A stretch of DNA of 64,000 bases from Salinispora pacifica CNR114 (GCF_000514775.1 NZ_AZWO01000008.1:62001-126000), one strand, 5' to 3'; counted from the first letter of the stretch, positions 27,601-36,331 are shown. A program made the numbers and translations. Notes: a model not told the origin generated them from the letters alone.

Positions 27601-29565
27601 CCGGAGCCGGGGTGCCACCGCCACCAGCACGCCCGCCACACAGAGGGTGAGCAGGACGGCGGCGGTCAACGACGGCCGGGTCAGGCCGGCTCCGGCACCG
27701 AACAGCCCCACCCCGGCGGCGGTTACGGCGTGTGCTCGCGCCGCGCGTGTGCTCCGCGCCGACAACCCGGCCACCCCGATCCCGACCGCCGCCACCACCA
27801 TCGGCCACGGCGCGGCAGTCCAGCCGAGTCCGAACGAGGCGGGCACGGCGAGCGCGGTCAGCGCGGCGCCCACCACCGCGAACTCCCGGCGGATCTTCGG
27901 CGGCAGGGCGACCGTGGCGGCCACGGTCAGCAGCAGTGCGCTGGCGGCGAGCTGGCTGGCGACGGGGGCGCCCACTGCGGCCAGCTGGGCTGGGTAGCGG
28001 TCGAGGTCGGCGGTCCACGCCGGGAGGGCTGCGCGGACCGGGGTCACTCCGGCGCGCAGGGCACCGGCGGCGACGACGACACCACTGATGGTCAACGCGA
28101 TGGCGGAGGCGGACTGCGGGCCGCGTCGCAGGACAGTCGGTACCGCCCGGACGACCAGCCCGGTGAGCGCGATACCGGCGGTGATCAGAAGTAGTGCCTG
28201 GTCGGGTGCGGCCACCCAGGCGAGCCGGCTCGACGCGCTGATCACGGCGAGGGTGAGCAGGCCGGTGCCGATGTCGGGGAACGGGGCGCGGCGAGTCGCC
28301 AGCATCCCCGCGCCGGCCACGGTGGCGGCGAGCAGGAGCGCGGCTCCCGCTCCGACCGTCGCCGGCACGGTGGTCACCCGCAGCAGCGCGGTGCTGGCGT
28401 AGCCGAGGGCCGCCAGAGCGGCGACGCTGTAGAGGATGAAGATCAACTCGCGGAGCCCGGGCACTGGGCGGACGGCGGCGCCGTCCCCACCGAGCACCTG
28501 GTCGGCCCCGCCATCGGTTCGTCGGCCCGCCCCCGATCGTTGACGCGGGGCGACAGGGGTGTCCGGGGGCCGCTCCGGGCCGGTCTGGCCCCCAGCTGTG
28601 GTCAATGGGGTCGGGGGTGCCTCGGGTAGGTCCTGGCGGACCGGTCGGGCCCGGGTGACGGCGGAGCCGGCCAGCGAGAAGTTCAGGACGGCCACGAGGG
28701 CCAGCACCGCGGCCCAGCCCGCCGGAGCGCTGGTTCGGTCGTAGGCAAGCAGTGGCAGGATCGGCTGGAGGGCCAGCACCGTGGCGAACCGTGGTGCGCG
28801 GAGTCCGGTCCAGCCGCCGTAGGCCAGGGCAACCCCGGCGGTGACCGCGCAGACGGCCCCGGCGAACACCGCCCGGGATGCGTCGTCGACGCTGGTTACG
28901 GACCAGAGCGCGTACCCGGCCAACGGCACCAGGAGCAGGCCGACGGCGGAGATGGTCTCGGCGGTGGAGGTGAGCCCCCGTCGGGCCAGCACCGGCGGGG
29001 CGAGCAGCATCAGGACCGTCGCCAGGCAGAGCACGCCCAGCCGGGCGAGGGCGTCCAGGGAACTGGTGGCGACGGCGGCGAAGACCACCGCGGCGACGCC
29101 GAGCAGCAACGCGCCGAGCCCGAGGGGAATGTTCTGCACCTCGCGGCTGGACGCCTCCGGCGGATGCTCGGGGTTGTCGGCGTCAAGCCAACCGGCGGTC
29201 GGGGGCGGCGGCTCCGCCGTCCCGGACGAGGTGCCCTGCCGGGGTACCCGGGGCGGTGTGCCGGGGGGAGCGGTCGGTGGCCGCCGGTCTGGCCGGCGAC
29301 GGAGTACGCGCCGGGGACGGGTGGCCTGTTTGACGTTCTCCTCACCGGCATGCGCGAGGATGTCCCGCTGGAAGAGCGCAGCCTGCATCTTGGCGGCGAT
29401 CTTCCGCTGTTCCCCGGCGATTTCGGCGTCCCGCGCCTTCATCTCCGCGATCGACCGTTCGATCTCCGCCAGGTGTTCGAGCCGCTGCGGCTGTTGCGCG
29501 CCGCAGTGTGGGCAGCGGGCGGCGGGCTTCAACTCCCGGCCGCACGAGGAGCACTGATAGCTCAC
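24673..29565 (-). CDS. very large polytopic membrane protein with N-terminal zinc ribbon
   Basis: About 1630 residues. The N-terminus has YQCSSCG and CPHCGAQQ, a four-cysteine zinc ribbon, then a coiled coil (about 28-70: EIERSIAEMKARDAEIAGEQ), a basic/proline-rich linker, and from about residue 155 to the end dozens of Ala/Leu/Val-rich transmembrane helices. Two regions in the middle are clear internal repeats about 357 residues apart, each containing a W-x-x-DL-x-x-(Y/W)P motif. Large actinobacterial proteins of this layout are known (SCO7613-like); function is unknown. GTG 29565 is chosen, GGAGG lying 8 nt upstream; GTG 29568 is possible. It lies downstream of, and on the same strand as, UDP-glucose dehydrogenase. 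Confidence 0.75.
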   Translation of the reverse strand: MSYQCSSCGRELKPAARCPHCGAQQPQRLEHLAEIERSIAEMKARDAEIAGEQRKIAAKMQAALFQRDILAHAGEENVKQATRPRRVLRRRPDRRPPTAPPGTPPRVPRQGTSSGTAEPPPPTAGWLDADNPEHPPEASSREVQNIPLGLGALLLGVAAVVFAAVATSSLDALARLGVLCLATVLMLLAPPVLARRGLTSTAETISAVGLLLVPLAGYALWSVTSVDDASRAVFAGAVCAVTAGVALAYGGWTGLRAPRFATVLALQPILPLLAYDRTSAPAGWAAVLALVAVLNFSLAGSAVTRARPVRQDLPEAPPTPLTTAGGQTGPERPPDTPVAPRQRSGAGRRTDGGADQVLGGDGAAVRPVPGLRELIFILYSVAALAALGYASTALLRVTTVPATVGAGAALLLAATVAGAGMLATRRAPFPDIGTGLLTLAVISASSRLAWVAAPDQALLLITAGIALTGLVVRAVPTVLRRGPQSASAIALTISGVVVAAGALRAGVTPVRAALPAWTADLDRYPAQLAAVGAPVASQLAASALLLTVAATVALPPKIRREFAVVGAALTALAVPASFGLGWTAAPWPMVVAAVGIGVAGLSARSTRAARAHAVTAAGVGLFGAGAGLTRPSLTAAVLLTLCVAGVLVAVAPRLRATSVGAELLSGWAAGGAAFALPGTVAAVVAVPAASTTALREVTVALLAASFLAVCVTLGYAALVQVSHRHLPMPLATGAVLGALAVAAASFVAPATTAADAWVGALLVIAAVLLFFAPSVDARRRSDLRLDGSDLASAAVTAALVATLVRIAAVLAPGAQLAVAAGLLLVVAVAARALPQQWRRGPVLGLALGGGLVGLLAAGMALRGGIGVLLTAGPIWAGDLNTWPAAPIGGSTWQAPVALALLAIAAAVLLPPPWQHDVSGAAVVLATIGAPAAFALPWWSPVLVGSLVATGYGLASVASVEARAAFSRAVVAGVLALHVAGAGLVRPSTTALALGSIALIGVAVAALARALSPPLGTDVDVAGPPPHPTLIGGAATGAMLFALPGAVAALTAEFGHSSRVVLIAALATSGLSLTTVFAARHRVPQYLPWASAALVAGATVSALAAIPAGLQVGVYAAAAALIGVLAELSRGTTEPPAGLAAPTRRWRVLGGALGRSTGPGARRWRVNPATGALAAATLPTVLALVSLAPALHVALVEPHRTLSHTWQGPPPELLLPAPAAADPTHVLTALLLTAAAALAAVAFSGGRRSRAVPVILPGAAVTLLITPVALDLAWPASTLAGLTVFTLAMLGLALTPPPALVERARSLRLARILVFGIGLTAGGAGLAGSLATENLTLVTLGGAVGVGTVAALFGATGHARILGWLFAALMAQLFVLTTGLVAGLSARWSAFGVLAVGAALQVFAATLPRLRRPEAGREAATVEWSGFAAALIALALAYDSPRHIAALLAAGGAILGVAAARPGRRDSERRILFWAVVSCEITAWWILMWVANVALPEAYTLPFAVLALLVGVLELRQRAEISSWVAYGPALVTAFAPTLAIVLVTESSMLRQVLLLLGAAAVLVFGSLRQQQAPVIVGATATAITAIHALFSLGPWLLLIPVGLLLLVLGASNERRRRAQERLQAALRGMR

Positions 29566-29696
29566 CACGACACCCTCCAGCCGCACGGCGGACCTTACTG
29601 TCGCAGCATGCCCAATGCTGGCGCGGATTTCGACAGTTGCCGGCGGCGGGTCCAGGGGCGTGGCGCCCTACTCCGCGGAGCGCGGCCGGCGACGGG

Positions 29697-31124
29697 TCAG
29701 GGGCGGCCCATGCCGCGGTACTCCCAGCCAGCCTGTGTCCACAACGTTGGGTCGAGGCAGTTGCGACCGTCAACCACCCGGCGCCCGGCGACCAGGGCGC
29801 CGAGCGTGACCGGGTCGGCGTTGCGGAAGTCAGCCCATTCGGTCAGGACGCAGATCAGGTCGGCACCGGTCACCGCCTCGTTGATGCCCGGCTCGTAGCT
29901 GAGCTCGGGCGCCACGGCACGGGCACGCTCCATCCCCTCTGGGTCGTAGACGTGCACGTCAGCGCCGGCCTTGTGGAGCAGCGATGCCACGGCGAGGGCC
30001 GGGGCGTCGCGGACGTCGTCGGTGTTGGGTTTGAAGGTCGCACCGAGCACGCCGATTCGGGTACCGGAGAGGTCGGGGCCGGCCGGGCCGGTGCGCCGGC
30101 CGAGTAGGTCGGCGGCGAGTTGGACCACTCGGGTCCGGCGGCGCAGGTTGATCAGGTCGACTTCGTGCAGGAAACGCAGCGCCTCGCCAGCGCCCAGTTC
30201 CTGCGCCCGGGCCTGGAAGGCGCGGATGTCCTTGGGTAGGCAGGCCCCACCGAAGCCCAGACCGGCCTGGAGGAACCGGTTGCCGATTCGGGGGTCGAAG
30301 CCGACCGCCCGGGCCAGGTGGGTCACGTCGCCGCCAGCGGCCTCGCAGACCTCCGCCATCGCGTTGATAAACGAAATCTTGGTTGCCAGGAAGGCGTTCG
30401 CGGCTACCTTCACCAGCTCCGCGGTGGCGAAGTCGGTGACCACCATCGGCACCTCGCGGTCCTCGGTGGCGGCTAGGTCGAAGACGCCCTTGTGCGCGGC
30501 GTAGAGCATGCCGTTGGCCCACTCGCTCTTGACGCCGACCACGATCCGGTTCGGGCGGAGCACGTCGTCGACGGCGAAGCCCTCCTGGAGGAACTCGGGG
30601 CTCCAGGCGACCTCAATGCCCAGGTCGGCCGGCGTGTGCTTGCTCACCAGCTGCTCGACCCACTCCGCGGTGCCGACCGGCACGGTGGACTTGCCGACGA
30701 TCAGTGCCGGGCGGGTGAGCTGCTGCGCCAGGCTGGTGACGGCTGCCTCGACGTACGACAGGTCCGCACCCAGCGCATCGGCCCGCTGCGGGGTGCCGAC
30801 GCAGATGAAGTGCACGTCCCCGAATTCGGCGACCTCGGCCATGTCGGTGCTGAAACGCAGCCGCCCGGCGGCGAGGTTGCGCTTGAGCAGTTCGTCCAGG
30901 CCGGGCTCGTGGATCGGCACCTCGCCCGCGTTGAGCATGGCGATCTTGTCGGCGTCCACGTCGAAGCCGAGTACCTCGTAGCCCAGTTCGGCGTAGCAGA
31001 TGGCGTATGTCGCGCCGAGGTAGCCGGTGCCGAGGAAGGTCACTCGGGGGCGAGGGGCGCCGGATGGGGGGGTTACCGCCCCGATCGGAGGTACTGGCTG
31101 GGTGTTCGGGTACGGGATCGTCAC
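29697..31124 (-). CDS. UDP-glucose 6-dehydrogenase family protein
   Basis: NAD-dependent two-step oxidation of a UDP-sugar to its uronate, for cell-surface polysaccharide; 475 residues. The Rossmann motif GTGYLG is at 32-37, EVAWSPEFLQEGFAV and KVAANAFLATKISFINAMAEVC are family signatures, and the catalytic Cys295 lies in FGGACLPKD. The C-terminal UDP-binding domain ends near EWADFRNADP. GTG 31124 is preferred, with GGAGAAG upstream; the first 27 residues are a proline-rich extension. Substrate could be UDP-Glc or UDP-ManNAc; UDP-Glc is more likely. It is divergent from the acyl-CoA dehydrogenase across 251 bp. Confidence 0.9.
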   Translation of the reverse strand: MTIPYPNTQPVPPIGAVTPPSGAPRPRVTFLGTGYLGATYAICYAELGYEVLGFDVDADKIAMLNAGEVPIHEPGLDELLKRNLAAGRLRFSTDMAEVAEFGDVHFICVGTPQRADALGADLSYVEAAVTSLAQQLTRPALIVGKSTVPVGTAEWVEQLVSKHTPADLGIEVAWSPEFLQEGFAVDDVLRPNRIVVGVKSEWANGMLYAAHKGVFDLAATEDREVPMVVTDFATAELVKVAANAFLATKISFINAMAEVCEAAGGDVTHLARAVGFDPRIGNRFLQAGLGFGGACLPKDIRAFQARAQELGAGEALRFLHEVDLINLRRRTRVVQLAADLLGRRTGPAGPDLSGTRIGVLGATFKPNTDDVRDAPALAVASLLHKAGADVHVYDPEGMERARAVAPELSYEPGINEAVTGADLICVLTEWADFRNADPVTLGALVAGRRVVDGRNCLDPTLWTQAGWEYRGMGRP

Positions 31125-31375
31125 GCCTGTCTTCTCCGCTCGCACTGGCGCCGCTCGTGGCGTCGCTGTCGACCGCGGCGCCTGCCAGGGGCACCGAAGG
31201 TGGGGTTGTTCGTTTGTGTGACCATGCTCCCGCGCGGGCCGGTCGGTGCGACACTTCGTGGCCTACGCGGCGGTAACATCGCCCGACTCCGGGGTCGCTA
31301 TCCTTCAGTCTGCGCGGTCCGCGGTCAGGTGACGCTACAGACTGCGCATGATAGCGGTGAAGAGGAGGGGCCGAC

Positions 31376-32539
31376 ATGGCCGCAGAGCAGGCATTCGACG
31401 GCTATCGATTGACCGATGAGCTGCAGGCGATCCGGGAAGCGGTCCGGGAGGTCTGCGCGGCGAAGGTGGCACCGCACGCCGCTGAGGCGGACGAGACCGG
31501 TGAGTTCCCGAAGGCGTCCTTCGACGCGTTGCGGGCGGCTGACTTTCACGCCCCGCACATCCCCGTCGAGTACGGCGGCGCCGGCGCGGATGCCCTCGCC
31601 ACCGCCATCGTGATCGAGGAGGTGGCGCGGGCCTGTGCCTCCTCGTCGCTGATTCCGGCGGTCAACAAGCTGGGTACGATGCCGCTGATTCTGGCCGGGT
31701 CCGCGGCGCTGCGGCGGAAGTACCTGACCCCGGTGGCGGCCGGCGACGCGATGTTCTCGTACTGCCTGTCCGAGCCGGAGGCGGGCAGCGACGCCGCCGC
31801 GATGACCACCCGGGCGGTCCGGGACGGCGACGACTGGGTACTCAACGGCGTCAAGCGGTGGATCACCAACGCCGGGGTGTCCGAGTTCTACACGGTATTC
31901 GCGGTTACCGACCCGACCGCCCGGAGCCGGGGTATCTCGGCCTTCGTGGTCGAGAAGTCCGACCCGGGGGTGAGTTTCGGCGCACCGGAGAAGAAGTTGG
32001 GGATCAAGGGCTCGCCGACCCGTGAGGTTTACCTGGACGGCGTCCGTGTCCCCGCCGACCGCATGATCGGCGCGGAGGGCACCGGCTTCGCCACCGCTAT
32101 GCAGACCCTGGACCACACTCGGGTCACCATCGCCGCGCAGGCGGTGGGCATCGCGCAGGGCGCGCTCGACCACGCCAAGGGGTACGTGCAGGAGCGTCGG
32201 CAGTTCGGCAAGCCGATCGCCGACTTCCAGGGCATTCAGTTCATGCTCGCGGACATGGGCATGAAGCTGGAGGCGGCCCGGCAGCTGACCTACGCCGCAG
32301 CGGGCCGGTCCGAGCGAGGGGACGCCGACCTGACCTACTTCGGCGCGGCGGCCAAGTGCTTCGCCTCCGACGCCGCCATGGAGATCACCACCGATGCCGT
32401 GCAGCTGCTCGGCGGTTACGGCTACACCCGGGACTACCCGGTCGAGCGGATGATGCGCGACGCGAAGATCACCCAGATCTACGAGGGCACCAATCAGGTG
32501 CAGCGAATCGTCATGGCGCGGCAGCTTCTGAAGGGTTGA
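31376..32539 (+). CDS. acyl-CoA dehydrogenase
   Basis: FAD-dependent beta-oxidation enzyme, 387 residues. MFSYCLSEPEAGSDAAAM and WVLNGVKRWITNAGVS are the FAD and substrate signatures, and Glu370 in QIYEGTNQVQRIVM is the catalytic base position of short/medium-chain enzymes. ATG 31376 has GAGGAGGGG upstream. Proximity to purK-purE and the mannose/F420 block recalls the mycobacterial fadE25 locus, so it may be its counterpart; chain-length specificity cannot be read. Confidence 0.9.
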   Translation: MAAEQAFDGYRLTDELQAIREAVREVCAAKVAPHAAEADETGEFPKASFDALRAADFHAPHIPVEYGGAGADALATAIVIEEVARACASSSLIPAVNKLGTMPLILAGSAALRRKYLTPVAAGDAMFSYCLSEPEAGSDAAAMTTRAVRDGDDWVLNGVKRWITNAGVSEFYTVFAVTDPTARSRGISAFVVEKSDPGVSFGAPEKKLGIKGSPTREVYLDGVRVPADRMIGAEGTGFATAMQTLDHTRVTIAAQAVGIAQGALDHAKGYVQERRQFGKPIADFQGIQFMLADMGMKLEAARQLTYAAAGRSERGDADLTYFGAAAKCFASDAAMEITTDAVQLLGGYGYTRDYPVERMMRDAKITQIYEGTNQVQRIVMARQLLKG

Positions 32540-33241
32540 TCGGAAGCTGCTTTTGGTAGCTCGGTCGGGTTCCCCGAGCACGGGTGGCGTGCCTGCTCGC
32601 CGTAACTGAACGATCACCCTTAGGGGCGAACTGCGGCACGCGACCACCCTGCCGGCGATCTTCGTCGCCACGCTCGGGCTGATCTTCCTCGGTCTACCTA
32701 CCTAGCCGACCACGACGACCTCCCTCGACCTCCGACGACCTGCACTGGTTGTGCTACTCCGACGGCGTGCTGGTGTCGAGGGAACCCCTCATGGACGACC
32801 GGGGACAGGCGGAGCCGCACCGGCGGGCGCTGCCATGGCGACAACGATTTGTCGTTCCCCCGAGTGGGCGCCAGTGTCAACAACTTTGTCGGCAGTGGTC
32901 AGTCAAACGGGCAAGGCAGGGGCTCCGACGTGCTCTTCGCCTTGTGCCGTCCACTGTCCCCTTGCATAGTCGCTATACGGTTTAGCTCGGGTTCCCAAGG
33001 GGGAAGGCCGGCCCCTCGTCGGTACCTACCAGGTGACCCGTCCATGGTCCCCTCCGGGCGGTCTGTCCCGCACCCTCGAATTCGTCGAGGGCCGTAACGT
33101 CCGCTCCAATCCCTCCTGGCGGGAGATCCGCGCTACCGGTCTGGCGCCGGCGACCGTACGGGCCAGTGCCAGCCTGCCCGGGCTGGCCGTCGCCCCGATG
33201 CTGCGGTCGTTACAGCTTTAACTGGTAGGAGGTCGGAACTG
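32540..33241. other. 702-bp gene-poor stretch, probably decayed coding DNA
   Basis: No convincing gene. Short open fragments appear in several frames: a hydrophobic piece near 32615-32703 (TLPAIFVATLGLIFLGLP then stop), a mixed piece near 32740-32880, and a C-terminal-like piece ending in RSLQL at 33219-33221. Third-position GC bias is weaker than in the flanking genes. The last 20 bp hold the AGGAGGT ribosome site of the 610-residue gene. I read the region as remnants plus a promoter, with low certainty. Confidence 0.35.
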
Positions 33242-35074
33242 ATGGGGCAGGTGCCCATTCGGGAGGTGGCCGCCGGTGCCGCCCCGCCGCCGGCGGCGAT
33301 ACAGCGGATCACCTCCGCGACTGAGGCCAGCGAACTCGCCCACCGGTTGCTGACGCCGGGGCGGCGGTGGCCGGTCGCGGTACTCACCCTGCCCACCGGG
33401 TATGACGAGCCGTTCGGTGATCCCGATGAGCTCAAAGCGGCAGTGGGGGATCTGGCTGAGGTGGTACTCATGCCCACGAGCGATGTCTCCTGGGCCTTCT
33501 CGCGGGTGATGCCGCCGATGACCCAGGTCTACGGCGGGGCGGGGCGGGTGTACTCGGTCGATCACAGTTGGGTGGGTGACCCGACCCGCAGTAGGTTGCG
33601 GTTCGCCTACTCCCGCCAGGACCGTCGTCGCATCACCGAACAGTTGATCAGCGATGCGCTGCAGGCGGCGCTGTCGGCCGGACTGGTCGAACCCCGCGCT
33701 CGTCCCGAGGCCCAGCGTCGGTCGGGACGGGTACAGGGTCTGATCGGGTCCCGAGCGCTCGTGACGTTGGACGATCAGGCGGTGGCGACAGTGTGGGAGG
33801 AGTTGACACTCCCCGGCGTTGCCCTGGATCAACTGCTCACCAGGGGACAGGCGGTCACGGGCAGCTATGACCAGGTCTCGCGCTGTCTAGACCTGCGGGC
33901 GGCGCTGCGTTTCGTTGACGTCCCCAGCGCCCTGGTGGCTGTCAACGAGGCGTACCAGGTCGGTGATGTGGTGCTGGCCGAGGTGGTGGCGGTGGCCGAC
34001 GAAGCTGTCACCGTACGACTTCTGCCCGGGCTCACCGTCGAGGTCGGCCTGGATGCGGTCACCTCCAACCGGAGAGACCGGCTGAGCGGACTGTTCAGCG
34101 TTGGGGAGATCGTCGCCGGCCGTCTCGTCACGCTCACACCACTGGCGTTGCGGTTCGACGACGTTGACGACACGGAGCAGGTGAAGCCCGCGCTGAGTCT
34201 GCTCCCCGGCGGGCCTGCCTGGCTACGTCCGCCCGACCCGCGGCCCGCGCCGACATCGACGCCTCGACCACCGGCGCCCCCGCTGCCGCCCGCCACGCCA
34301 CCGCAGCCTGTCGTACGGACGGTGCCGGCGCGGCAGCCGACGCCGTTGGATGTGGCCCGACGCCTTCCCTCGGCCCTGCATCCGGTGCTGGCGCGTCCTG
34401 CCAGCACGGCGCCAGCAGGGGAGCAAGCCCAGGTCGTACAGCTGCGTAATGAGTTGGCAGCCGAGCAGGCGACTCGCAAGGCCCTCGCCGACGAGCTGGC
34501 GGATCTGCGATTCCGGGCGGCTGAGCTGGAAGCCGAGCTCGCGCGGGCCGTTGGCGCCATCGAGCAGCTACAGACCCGCTACCGCGGCGCCGATCTGGCT
34601 CGGCAGCGGCTGGTCAAGCAGCTCCGGAGCGCCCAGGACCGCGCTGGTCAGCCAGCGACCGGGGAGGCGACCCTCTTTCTCGATCCGGAGGAACAGTTCC
34701 GCTATGAGGTCACCTGCGAGTGGGCACAGCGCGTTCCCGCTGCCGAGAAGGCCGGCAGGCCGCTCGCCTCGTACGTTCTGGGTCCCGGCTTCCTGGACTC
34801 CCTGGAACAGCTGGAGGGCATCAGCCGGGCGAAGGTCGTGACGGTCGTGGTCGAGGTGCTCACCGGTCAGGTCCAGCACCTCGCCGGGCGGTACCCGCAT
34901 CAGATCCGCACCGGCCGGGCCGGCAGTGGCTATCTGCGTCGTGCTGACGGTGCGACCTGTTGGCGGGTGGCCCTGCAGCGGGAGTCGGCCGCCGCTCGGC
35001 GGTTGCACTACTGGCGCACCCAAGGTGGCTATGAGTTTTCCCGCGTCGTTCTCCACGACGACTACCGGCCCTGA
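33242..35074 (+). CDS. multidomain protein: unknown N-domain, S1-like repeats, coiled coil, RelE-like C-terminus
   Basis: 610 residues; not a family I can name. Residues 20-150 form a compact alpha/beta domain (RRWPVAVLTLPTGYDEPF, QVYGGAGRVYSVDHSW). 160-225 and 236-308 resemble tandem S1/OB folds: YQVGDVVLAEVVAVADEAV then FSVGEIVAGRLVTL. 328-395 is proline-rich. 396-465 is a coiled coil. The last 70 residues (RYPHQIRTGRAGSGYL to the end, with WRVALQRE and EFSRVVLHDDYR) have the size and basic/aromatic pattern of RelE-type RNases. The mix suggests an RNA-directed effector, possibly a conflict protein, but that is inference. A strong AGGAGGT precedes ATG 33242. It is isolated, with a decayed region upstream. 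Confidence 0.7.
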   Translation: MGQVPIREVAAGAAPPPAAIQRITSATEASELAHRLLTPGRRWPVAVLTLPTGYDEPFGDPDELKAAVGDLAEVVLMPTSDVSWAFSRVMPPMTQVYGGAGRVYSVDHSWVGDPTRSRLRFAYSRQDRRRITEQLISDALQAALSAGLVEPRARPEAQRRSGRVQGLIGSRALVTLDDQAVATVWEELTLPGVALDQLLTRGQAVTGSYDQVSRCLDLRAALRFVDVPSALVAVNEAYQVGDVVLAEVVAVADEAVTVRLLPGLTVEVGLDAVTSNRRDRLSGLFSVGEIVAGRLVTLTPLALRFDDVDDTEQVKPALSLLPGGPAWLRPPDPRPAPTSTPRPPAPPLPPATPPQPVVRTVPARQPTPLDVARRLPSALHPVLARPASTAPAGEQAQVVQLRNELAAEQATRKALADELADLRFRAAELEAELARAVGAIEQLQTRYRGADLARQRLVKQLRSAQDRAGQPATGEATLFLDPEEQFRYEVTCEWAQRVPAAEKAGRPLASYVLGPGFLDSLEQLEGISRAKVVTVVVEVLTGQVQHLAGRYPHQIRTGRAGSGYLRRADGATCWRVALQRESAAARRLHYWRTQGGYEFSRVVLHDDYRP

Positions 35075-35144
35075 CGAGGCACCCCCGGATGCCCCACCTC
35101 CGGCCGGCCGGGAACGGGCCGGACGTGGGGCTCGGGTCGGCAGG

Positions 35145-35789
35145 TCAGCGCGGCCCGGTGGTGGTCGTCTGCCGGGGGCTGCCCGGCGCGGGAGCGGGCC
35201 AGGGGTTCTCGGCGTCGGTCTGTTGGGGTAGCGCTTCGGTCGGGTCGGACTTCGGGCTGCCCGGAACCGGCTGGGTGGTGCCCCGAACCGGTGTGGGCGG
35301 CCAGTCGTCGAGCGGGGTGTCCGATGGGGTTGGGCTCTCCGCCGTCTTCGGTTCCGCCTTGGTCGTCGGCCACTGCCGCCAACGTTGACCGCTGAAGCCG
35401 GCGACCAGCAGCAGCAGGCCGATCAGGAAGAGCGTCCCGTTCTCCAGCGGCAGCAGTAGCGGCAGCGGGTCGCCGAGGACCTCCCAGTCTGTCGGGATGC
35501 GGTCGCGGACAGCGAAGGGACGGAGAGCCAACCCCAGGTACGGGGTGGCGAGCAGCAGCCCGGCGACGATCGGGCCGATCGGCGAGACGCGCAGCGTGCC
35601 GAGGAGTCCGAGCAGGACACCGCCGACGACCAGCCAGACCGCGGGCTCGATGAGGTTGGCCGAGTTGAACTGACCGATGTCTATCCAGCGGTTGACGGTA
35701 CGCGCCGATCCATCTTGACCGAGAGTAACCAGGATCCACGTGACGGGTGCCACCACGAGACCCGCTAGGAAGCTCCATAGATGTCGCAT
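35145..35789 (-). CDS. membrane protein with proline/threonine-rich tail
   Basis: 214 residues: four predicted transmembrane segments (about 5-20, 47-65, 70-90, 115-135; for example PAVWLVVGGVLLGLLG and TLFLIGLLLLVAGF) followed by a disordered cytoplasmic or external tail rich in Pro, Thr and Ser. No family recognised. ATG 35789 is chosen because a -10 box TACGGT ends 6 nt before it; the longer frame overlaps the divergent thioesterase. The starts of the two genes are only 23 bp apart. Confidence 0.65.
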   Translation of the reverse strand: MRHLWSFLAGLVVAPVTWILVTLGQDGSARTVNRWIDIGQFNSANLIEPAVWLVVGGVLLGLLGTLRVSPIGPIVAGLLLATPYLGLALRPFAVRDRIPTDWEVLGDPLPLLLPLENGTLFLIGLLLLVAGFSGQRWRQWPTTKAEPKTAESPTPSDTPLDDWPPTPVRGTTQPVPGSPKSDPTEALPQQTDAENPWPAPAPGSPRQTTTTGPR

Positions 35790-35795
35790 CCGCGC

Positions 35796-35805
35796 ACCGT
35801 ACCGT
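35796..35805. promoter_or_regulatory. overlapping divergent -10 boxes
   Basis: The decamer ACCGTACCGT contains TACGGT on the minus strand (35796-35801, 6 nt before ATG 35789) and TACCGT on the plus strand (35800-35805, 7 nt before ATG 35813). They share two bases, so two leaderless genes would start from one 10-bp core and RNA polymerase could occupy only one at a time. Confidence 0.5.
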
Positions 35806-35812
35806 CTCCGAT

Positions 35813-36331
35813 ATGAGCGAGTACCCCGCCACCACCGCACCGGGTCGGCCGACCGCCTACTCCCGGGTCACGCTGAGTCGAATCATGACTGCTGTCGATG
35901 TGAACCTCTACGGCACCGTGCACGGCGGGGTGTTGATGAAGTTCGTGGACGACGTCGCCGGGGCCGCCGCCGCCCGGCACAGTGGTGGAACGGCGGTGAC
36001 CGCGGCGATCGACGAGATCGTCTTCTCCGAGGCGGTGCGGGTCGGAGACCTGGTGCACGCCTATGCCCAGGTCAACTGGGCCGGGCAGACCTCGATGGAG
36101 GTCGGGGTGCGAGTCACCGCCGAACGGTGGGACTCAGCCGAGGGGGAGCCGGTGCGGGTCGCCACCGCGTACCTCGTCTTCGTCGGCGTCGACGCCGACG
36201 GCAGTCCGCGTCCGGTCCCACCGTTGGCTCCGGAGACCGTCGCGGACCAGCGGCGCTTCCGGGAGGCGGAGATCCGGCGGGCGCACCGACTCGCCCGCCG
36301 GCGGGCGATCCAGGCACACCGGCGCGGCTGA
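35813..36331 (+). CDS. acyl-CoA thioesterase (hotdog fold)
   Basis: 172 residues of the BACH/YciA-type single hotdog domain. LYGTVHGGVLMKFVDDVAGAAA matches the conserved N-terminal helix region with the catalytic Asp, and VRVGDLVHAYAQVNWAGQTSMEVGV is the following beta-sheet; the tail is basic. It would release free fatty acid and CoA from acyl-CoA; chain preference unknown. ATG 35813 lies 7 nt after TACCGT, so the mRNA is probably leaderless. It precedes acetoacetate-CoA ligase by 163 bp. Confidence 0.85.
   Translation: MSEYPATTAPGRPTAYSRVTLSRIMTAVDVNLYGTVHGGVLMKFVDDVAGAAAARHSGGTAVTAAIDEIVFSEAVRVGDLVHAYAQVNWAGQTSMEVGVRVTAERWDSAEGEPVRVATAYLVFVGVDADGSPRPVPPLAPETVADQRRFREAEIRRAHRLARRRAIQAHRRG

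Noticed and set aside
23960..28018. 1352-codon minus-strand frame opposite purE and through the big membrane-protein gene
   Set aside because: Extreme Arg/Gly composition typical of off-frame high-GC DNA; purE and the membrane protein explain the DNA far better.
33242..35074. Classical toxin-antitoxin pair
   Set aside because: The RelE-like region is fused to a large protein, and no small antitoxin gene is adjacent.
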